Of a stretch of DNA of 64,000 bases, positions 59,256-64,000 are shown in pieces. Source of the stretch: Paenibacillus sp. OK003 (GTDB lineage Bacteria; Bacillota; Bacilli; Paenibacillales; Paenibacillaceae). The stretch's first letter is position 1; every line of letters begins with the position of its first letter. The notes beneath the pieces were generated by a model. It was not told the DNA's origin. It did no database searches and saw only the letters and a list, made by a program, of their open reading frames with translations. The position numbers were made by a program, and so were the translations under genes. The stretch lies in assembly GCF_900109515.1 (NCBI RefSeq), contig NZ_FOBD01000012.1:1-64000 (forward strand), in the 5' to 3' direction.

Positions 59256-59923
59256 TGCAGTACGGCCTTATAACCAAGACCATGTACCGTCATGATCTTG
59301 AAATCTTCACAACAGGAGAACTTGTCGCGAAGTTTGACAATATATACGTCCACGGCACGCAGGCTGGTCTGACTTTCGATACCCCAGAACTCATCCATAA
59401 GCTGAGCTCGTGAGAAGGTATGTTTCGGATAAGATAACAATTTATAAAGAATGTTGAATTCCCGGACTGTCACAGGAATTTCTTTGCCATCCACCGTAGT
59501 CGTCATATCGTTGGCGTCCATGAGCAGACTGCCTACAATCAATTTCTTCTCATGGGCGATATTGGCCCGCCGCAGGAGAGCACCCACACGCAGGACTAAT
59601 TCGTCCAGGTCCACCGGTTTGACCATGTAATCGTCGATGCCTGCAAGGAAACCTCTTTGTTTGGAGGAAATATCATCACGGGCGGTAATAAAAAGAATGG
59701 GAATGGTCTTATTGATGCCTCTTACGGTCTCGGCAAATTCAAAACCATCAATCTCTGGCATCATCACATCGGAAATGAGAAGATCGTACATCTGGTTATA
59801 CATCAAATCATATGCCTCACGTGGATTAAAGCAGCCTTTGGCCTCGTACCCATTGTTGGATAGATAGGTGCAAATAATTCGGTTGAGTTTGGTATCGTCT
59901 TCCACAACAAGTATATGGATCAT
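59252..59923 (-). CDS. OmpR family response regulator
   Basis: About 223 residues. Receiver domain: ILVVEDDTKLNRII, phospho-Asp in LLISDVMMPEID, FITARDD, and DYMVKPVDLDELV with the conserved Lys. C-terminal winged helix: VTVREFNILYKLLSYPKHTFSRAQLMDEFWG and RAVDVYIVKLRDKF. The ATG at 59923 follows AAAGGATG; a longer frame from 60004 crosses the promoter. It heads the kinase operon and its promoter carries the same repeats as the neighbouring membrane operon. Confidence 0.93.
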   Translation of the reverse strand: MIHILVVEDDTKLNRIICTYLSNNGYEAKGCFNPREAYDLMYNQMYDLLISDVMMPEIDGFEFAETVRGINKTIPILFITARDDISSKQRGFLAGIDDYMVKPVDLDELVLRVGALLRRANIAHEKKLIVGSLLMDANDMTTTVDGKEIPVTVREFNILYKLLSYPKHTFSRAQLMDEFWGIESQTSLRAVDVYIVKLRDKFSCCEDFKIMTVHGLGYKAVLQ

Positions 59924-59959
59924 ATAAAAAACATCCTTTCCGGCTGACTGAATGGGGTC

Positions 59960-59995
59960 ATTATAATAAAAAGTTGTTAACAAATTGTTTATGGC
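59960..59995 (-). promoter_or_regulatory. Autoregulated promoter of the two-component genes
   Basis: Plus-strand direct repeats TTGTTAACAAA (59974) and TTGTTTATGGC (59985), 11-bp period. They end 8 bp upstream of a minus-strand -10 TATAAT (59960-59965), the same spacing as at 58.1 kb. A further pair with the same period lies at 60054-60075 (TTGCTAACAAC, TTGGAAACATC). Confidence 0.7.
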
Positions 59996-60156
59996 GGCGT
60001 ACACCGCTCTATTATTTTCAATTCATCATTCTAATTCATATCTCTCAAACATCTTGCTAACAACTTGGAAACATCCGTACTTCATGATTGTCCTATCGAA
60101 TCGTTCATAGGCAGCATCAGCAAATGGACGATAATCAGTCATAAGGAGTGAAAGTC

Positions 60157-61176
60157 ATGATGAAAGCAGCCATCTATTATGGTGAAAATGATATTCGTGT
60201 TGAAGAAAGACCAATCCCGGTCGTAGGTCCCCGAGATGTTCTGGTCAGAAATGTAAGAGCGGGCATCTGCGGCACTGATATTAATATTGTGAAGGCTGGC
60301 AAAGGTGACATGGGCATCAGCCTTGGTTCAGAATTTGGACATGAAATGGTCGGTGATATTGTTGAAATTGGCTCAGAAGTTTCTCCAATGATAGAAATCG
60401 GAATGAGAGTCGGGATCAATCCCATCACTGCTAAAAAAGCAGGAAGACGCAAATCCCTGGAATGCTCCGGGTTTTCTCAGTATGTATTAATAGAAGACGC
60501 CGAGCTTGATTATAACCTGTACAAAATGGGTAAAACGGTACCCGCAGAAGTCGCTTCACTGATTGAACCGATGAGCGTTGGGCGACACGGCGCTTTCAGT
60601 ACCAGCCCTGAGCCCGAAGACCACATTGTCGTGATGGGTGCAGGTCCGATCGGCTTGCTGGCCGCTGCCAGTTTGATTGCTGAAGGCATGAAACATGTCT
60701 GCGTGGTCGATATGGATGAATGGCGCTTGGCTAAAGCTTCCGGACTTGGGGCTCTAACCGTGAATACAGGTGAAACTGCACTTGAAGAAGGATTGATTGG
60801 ACATTACGGTTCTGTGAACGTATACGGTGTTGACGTCCCGGATGTCGATGTATTTATTGATGCGGCAGGCGCTCCGGCTTTGTTTGAGAACATGATGAAG
60901 ATCGTCAAACCCAAAGCCAAAATATCGATTATTGCCGTGTATAAATCCGAAGTACCGATCAGTTTACATCAGGTCATGTCCAAAGAAGTTCAGATCAAAG
61001 GCTCCAGTGGCTACACCCACGAGGATTTTAGCAAGGTGGTGGAGTATCTGACCAGCTTCCAAGAAGAACTGTCCACACTGGTCACTCATGTATATAAGCT
61101 GGATGATATTCAGGAAGCCTTTACTACGGCCATTGAAGCCAAAGAAACCGTTAAAGTGGTAATCGATCTAGCATAA
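60157..61176 (+). CDS. Zinc-type alcohol dehydrogenase family protein
   Basis: Medium-chain dehydrogenase of 339 residues. Catalytic-zinc residues are visible in RAGICGTDINIV, SEFGHEMVG and SLIEPMSVGRHG; the nucleotide-binding motif is VVMGAGPIGLLAA with an acidic end VVDMDEW, which favours NAD(H). The structural-zinc loop with four cysteines is missing: the region NPITAKKAGRRKSLECSG has only one. The ATG at 60157 has AAGGAG 8 bases upstream; a GTG at 60148 overlaps that site. Single gene, divergent from the two-component genes. Substrate probably a polyol or sugar alcohol. Confidence 0.88.
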   Translation: MMKAAIYYGENDIRVEERPIPVVGPRDVLVRNVRAGICGTDINIVKAGKGDMGISLGSEFGHEMVGDIVEIGSEVSPMIEIGMRVGINPITAKKAGRRKSLECSGFSQYVLIEDAELDYNLYKMGKTVPAEVASLIEPMSVGRHGAFSTSPEPEDHIVVMGAGPIGLLAAASLIAEGMKHVCVVDMDEWRLAKASGLGALTVNTGETALEEGLIGHYGSVNVYGVDVPDVDVFIDAAGAPALFENMMKIVKPKAKISIIAVYKSEVPISLHQVMSKEVQIKGSSGYTHEDFSKVVEYLTSFQEELSTLVTHVYKLDDIQEAFTTAIEAKETVKVVIDLA

Positions 61177-61236
61177 TATCAAACAGCTTTATTCCTGGAG
61201 TGTTGCCTATCGTCATAAAACTTATAGCCTAACACA

Positions 61237-61268
61237 AGAAATCCGCCAAACATGGCGGATTTTTTGGG
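61237..61268 (+). terminator. Terminator of the alcohol dehydrogenase gene
   Basis: Stem AATCCGCCA/TGGCGGATT with a 4-base loop and six T. Convergent P450 gene may use it in the other direction. Confidence 0.88.
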
Positions 61269-61314
61269 TATATATTTTTTTCTTGCCGATAGAGGCTTAG
61301 CCTCACTCTTGCTG

Positions 61315-62580
61315 CTAAAATGCGACAGGTAAGGCAGCCAGGCTCTGCGAACTTAGCGCCAAATGCCACTCAATGTTTTCCCGAGGAATGTTAAGTCGCA
61401 GATTAGGCATGCGTCTTAACAATGTTGTAAAGGCGATATCTCCCTCCACACGAGCAAGTGGAGCTCCCAAGCAGGAATGAATGCCATGACCAAAAGCCAG
61501 ATGACGATTAATATGACGTGTCACATCCAGATCCTCTGGCTGTTCAAATTGAAGTTCATCCCGATTGGCTGATTTCAGCACAGGGATGACCATATCTCCC
61601 TTTTTGATCTGTTGCCCTGCCAGCTCTATATCCTGAGTCGCAAAACGAGGTCCAGCAATGGTTGCAGGCCCGTTAAAACGCAGCAATTCTTCAACAGCAG
61701 AAGGTGCCAGACTAAGATCAGCCTTAAGCTTCTCCAATTGTTCAGGATGATCCAATAACATCATTGCACCCGTAGCAATCAGATTAGATGTCGTCTCATG
61801 GCCAGCAAAGATCAATAACGTGATCATGGATAGCAGTTCTGGTTCACTGAGTCGATCGCCCTCTTCTTCTATAGCAATCAACTGACTGATCAAATCATCC
61901 GCAGGATGTTTGCGTTTCTCAGCTACCAGTTGTGCGGTATAGTCACCGAAGGCTTTGAGGTGTTCCTCCACTCCCGGTTCACGCACTCCGAGGCCCAGAC
62001 CGTGTGCAATCGCGGAGGACCAGGTCTGGATCTGCGGGCGATCTGCTTTAGGTACTCCCAGCATATCCGATATCACATGAATCGGTAAGGGAAAGGCGTA
62101 GTCCTTGACCAAATCCATCTCGCCCTGGGCTTGAACCTGATCCAGTAATTCATCAGCGATCTGCTGCACACGTGGACGAAGACTTTCCATATATTTGGGG
62201 GTAAAGGCTTTGGAGACCAGTCGGCGTAATCTCCGATGATCAGGATCATCTACAGAGAGCATTGATTTTCCGGTAAAGAACGTTGGAGGAGCATCTGAAT
62301 CTACGTTTTCCACATAGGCTTTCAGGATATTCTCATTGCCGTCGATAGAGAGTGGGTCTACTGTGAAGTGGGCATGATCTTTGAGTACCTGTGACGCTTC
62401 TTCCATTCGTGTGACCAACCACTGCCCGCGATCTGTACCACCCATTGGTAAGGATACTGGAATAACAGGACCTGTTTCACGCAATTGCTTGATCAGTGAA
62501 AATGGATTTTCACCACTATCCCCACTAAACAGGCTCAGTGCTGCTTTTTGTGAAACATTAAGATCTAACTCACTCATCAT
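61315..62580 (-). CDS. Cytochrome P450
   Basis: Soluble bacterial P450 of about 421 residues. I-helix oxygen-binding motif LIFAGHETTSNLIA, K-helix Glu-x-x-Arg in AVEELLRF, and heme-binding loop LAFGHGIHSCLGAPLAR with the Cys ligand. Resembles CYP107/CYP109-type enzymes that hydroxylate fatty acids, terpenes or macrolides. The longest frame opens at 62586; an ATG at 62580 or 62577 is better placed behind GAAGGG. No ferredoxin gene is adjacent. It follows a cysteine-hydrolase-like gene on the same strand. Confidence 0.93.
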   Translation of the reverse strand: MMSELDLNVSQKAALSLFSGDSGENPFSLIKQLRETGPVIPVSLPMGGTDRGQWLVTRMEEASQVLKDHAHFTVDPLSIDGNENILKAYVENVDSDAPPTFFTGKSMLSVDDPDHRRLRRLVSKAFTPKYMESLRPRVQQIADELLDQVQAQGEMDLVKDYAFPLPIHVISDMLGVPKADRPQIQTWSSAIAHGLGLGVREPGVEEHLKAFGDYTAQLVAEKRKHPADDLISQLIAIEEEGDRLSEPELLSMITLLIFAGHETTSNLIATGAMMLLDHPEQLEKLKADLSLAPSAVEELLRFNGPATIAGPRFATQDIELAGQQIKKGDMVIPVLKSANRDELQFEQPEDLDVTRHINRHLAFGHGIHSCLGAPLARVEGDIAFTTLLRRMPNLRLNIPRENIEWHLALSSQSLAALPVAF

Positions 62581-62612
62581 AACCATCCCTTCGCTTCGAC
62601 CATTTTATTGGT

Positions 62613-63194
62613 TTACATTAATGAATTTATCCAATCATCTACAGTCATCACATCAGCTTGTTTGGGGAATACGCTCTCTACGAGAACTCGATGAACTTCA
62701 GGGTCCCTATCCAGACAAGCATCAGAAAGTACAGTCAGCGCGTAATCCTTATCCGCCGACTCACACAAGGTAGACAGCACTACTCCACTTGTTGCGATAC
62801 CGCTAAGAATAAGTGTATTAATGCCATGGGATTGAAGAAGGGTCTCCAGGTTGCTTCCCGAGAATCCACTGACGCGGAACTTGTCCACAATGAGCTCTCC
62901 TGGGAGCGGCTGTACCGATTCGTGAATGTCCATTGCCACTTTCATCGCCGGATTGGCTGCGTTCTCTCCACCACGGCTCGACTTTTTTCCAAACAACTTG
63001 TTGCGCTCACTGATTGGAGGGGAATCCTCGCGATGACCAACCTTCACAAAAATTACGAGTACGTTATGTCTACGAGCTGTTTCTACCGCTTTCTGAAACG
63101 GGAACAGTGCATCCTCGTGCTTCGCATATTGCGACACGATGATGTTCTGCATATCCATGACCAGAAGTGCAGCGTGGTTATGATGACTCTCCAT
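62613..63194 (-). CDS. Isochorismatase-fold hydrolase, nucleophile Cys apparently replaced
   Basis: Protein of about 193 residues with the isochorismatase fold: ALLVMDMQNIIV with the catalytic Asp, ELIVDKFRVSGFSGSNLETLL with the Lys region, and LILSGIATSGVVLSTLCESADKDYALTVLSDAC. In cysteine hydrolases the motif reads GxxTxxCV; here Gly stands at the Cys position (TSGVV). Similar TSGVV variants exist in the family, so a different or no hydrolytic activity is likely. The ATG at 63194 is preferred, with GAGAGGG about 11 bases upstream; a GTG at 63203 is too close. Pairs with the P450 gene. Confidence 0.85.
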   Translation of the reverse strand: MESHHNHAALLVMDMQNIIVSQYAKHEDALFPFQKAVETARRHNVLVIFVKVGHREDSPPISERNKLFGKKSSRGGENAANPAMKVAMDIHESVQPLPGELIVDKFRVSGFSGSNLETLLQSHGINTLILSGIATSGVVLSTLCESADKDYALTVLSDACLDRDPEVHRVLVESVFPKQADVMTVDDWINSLM

Positions 63195-63227
63195 GGGTTG
63201 CACATCCCTCTCATTTTGATTAAGATT

Positions 63228-63289
63228 AAGGGGAGAACTCTCCGCTTAACCTCTTCTTGATATTAAACGGAGGGTTCTCCCCTTGTCAA
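63228..63289. promoter_or_regulatory. TetR-type operator over divergent promoter
   Basis: Arms of 22 bp at 63228-63249 and 63263-63284 are inverted copies with two mismatches. Each arm also holds its own small palindrome (GGAGAACTCTCC in the first). On the minus strand a promoter overlaps it: -35 TTGACA (63284-63289), 18-bp spacer, -10 TAATAT (63260-63265), driving the isochorismatase-P450 unit. Confidence 0.7.
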
Positions 63290-63323
63290 ATTTTGAACGT
63301 TGAAGGATAGGAAGTGACAGACA

Positions 63324-63920
63324 GTGGATAGAACCAATACAACCTCTCGTTCGGAGCGACGGGATGCTGCCGAGAATCGCCAACGTATCTTGGATGTGGC
63401 TAGCACATTATTCGAGCTGCACGGCGTGGAGCGGGTCAGCATGAATCAGATCGCTTCCGCAGCGCAGATTGGAGCGGGTACCTTATACCGCCGATACCGC
63501 AATAAAAGTGAGTTATGCATGGACTTGATCAAAGATAACGCAGCGCTGTTCTTCGATGATGTGGAGATATATTTGCAGGAAAACGCACAGTATCCACCAA
63601 CTGAGCGATTGCGGGGTCTGCTGACGTTGTTTATCCAGTTTAGAGAGAAAAATGCGGAGCTGCTCTCGGGCATCGAGAATGCGGTATATCAAGGATCAGA
63701 ATCCAGAACCTCAAGTCCTCTTTATGACCAATTGCATCAACAGCTATTTGGATTATTCGAAGAGATGGCAACAGAGAGCGACGAATCGCAGGCCATCAGC
63801 TTGTTCAAAACGGACATGCTTCTGACTGCCATGAGTAATGATTCGTATCTGTTTCAAAAAAACGTACGCGGCAACTCTCCTGACCGCATTGTAGAGCAGC
63901 TCTGTTTGACGTTTCTTTAA
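63324..63920 (+). CDS. TetR/AcrR family regulator
   Basis: A 198-residue regulator starting at a GTG behind AGGAAGTGA. The HTH reads RQRILDVASTLFELHGVERVSMNQIASAAQIGAGTLYRRYRNKSELCMDLI, typical of the AcrR branch. Divergent from the isochorismatase/P450 genes with a double operator in the 120-base gap, so it almost certainly represses them and itself. Inducer unknown. Confidence 0.9.
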   Translation: MDRTNTTSRSERRDAAENRQRILDVASTLFELHGVERVSMNQIASAAQIGAGTLYRRYRNKSELCMDLIKDNAALFFDDVEIYLQENAQYPPTERLRGLLTLFIQFREKNAELLSGIENAVYQGSESRTSSPLYDQLHQQLFGLFEEMATESDESQAISLFKTDMLLTAMSNDSYLFQKNVRGNSPDRIVEQLCLTFL

Positions 63921-63938
63921 CGTAAATGGGTATATAAA

Positions 63939-63999
63939 ATGCTCAAAAAGCCTAATTCATCGTAGGCAATCTGCCGCTTGAACTAGGCTCTTTGAGCAT
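63939..63999 (+). terminator. Long-stem terminator after the TetR gene
   Basis: ATGCTCAAAAAGCCTA pairs with TAGGCTCTTTGAGCAT with one mismatch; an inner GCCTA/TAGGC alternative also exists. It ends at the window edge, so what lies beyond is unknown. Confidence 0.65.
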
Positions 64000-64000
64000 G

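Noticed and set aside
60054..60075. Third response-regulator site driving its own promoter toward 59.9 kb
   Set aside because: The 11-bp period is there, but no good -10 hexamer lies 8 bp beyond it, so I list it only as an accessory repeat.
1..64000. CRISPR arrays, insertion sequences, prophage, tRNA or rRNA genes
   Set aside because: No regularly spaced repeats, transposase motifs, phage genes or RNA gene signatures were seen on either strand.

Overview
The window looks like a chromosomal segment of an endospore-forming Firmicute, most likely Paenibacillus. The signs are a gerA-type germinant receptor operon, a bacillithiol gene pair (yojF-bshB2), an exported phosphoesterase with three S-layer homology repeats, a copper-amine-oxidase-like stalk domain on a GH18-type protein, AraC-controlled sugar ABC transport and strong GGAGG ribosome binding sites. 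About four fifths of the genes are on the minus strand. I see no rRNA, tRNA, CRISPR, prophage or insertion sequence.

Layout. 0.2-10.6 kb: bacillithiol and DNA-repair genes, a hydrolase, a chemoreceptor and an SDR under a MerR-type promoter, interspersed with decaying genes: a frameshifted metallo-beta-lactamase-fold gene, a broken flavin reductase, a phosphotransferase-like remnant and a LamG-like tail. It ends with an ECF sigma factor fused to a degenerate peptidase-like domain. 10.8-20 kb: a secreted beta-propeller protein, a five-gene operon (receiver-like protein, A-type Fe-S carrier, MurB, Rrf2 regulator, FMN reductase), HxlR and MFS genes facing a Cys-rich regulator, an SDR and an AraC regulator. 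20-28.5 kb: a giant S-layer phosphoesterase with a tandemly duplicated catalytic unit, then a sugar ABC importer with its AraC regulator and a cre-like site. 28.9-32.8 kb: metE and an ECF sigma/anti-sigma pair. 33-40 kb: a sulfonate-type ABC importer with two permeases, an LLM monooxygenase, a TetR regulator and an M29 aminopeptidase. 40-49 kb: a small conserved-looking protein, a GH18-like protein, GNAT, an aminotransferase, a flavoprotein/methyltransferase pair, an aldo/keto reductase remnant, and an MFS pump divergent from a TetR regulator. 49-55 kb: gerA operon, and MarR plus MFS. 55-60 kb: a two-component system next to a four-gene membrane/chemoreceptor operon. 60-64 kb: an alcohol dehydrogenase, P450, an isochorismatase-fold protein and a TetR regulator.

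The best candidate for an undescribed system is 55.2-60 kb. A histidine kinase with a very short extracytoplasmic loop and an OmpR-type regulator lie beside an operon of two unknown membrane proteins, a previously unlisted 28-residue membrane peptide and a chemoreceptor-like protein with an all-membrane input domain. The promoters of both units carry the same 11-bp direct repeats placed exactly 8 bp upstream of a -10 hexamer, so the regulator probably controls itself and its neighbour. Second is the sigma factor fused to a catalytically dead peptidase-like domain. All functional names come from reading the sequence by eye; no database search was possible.
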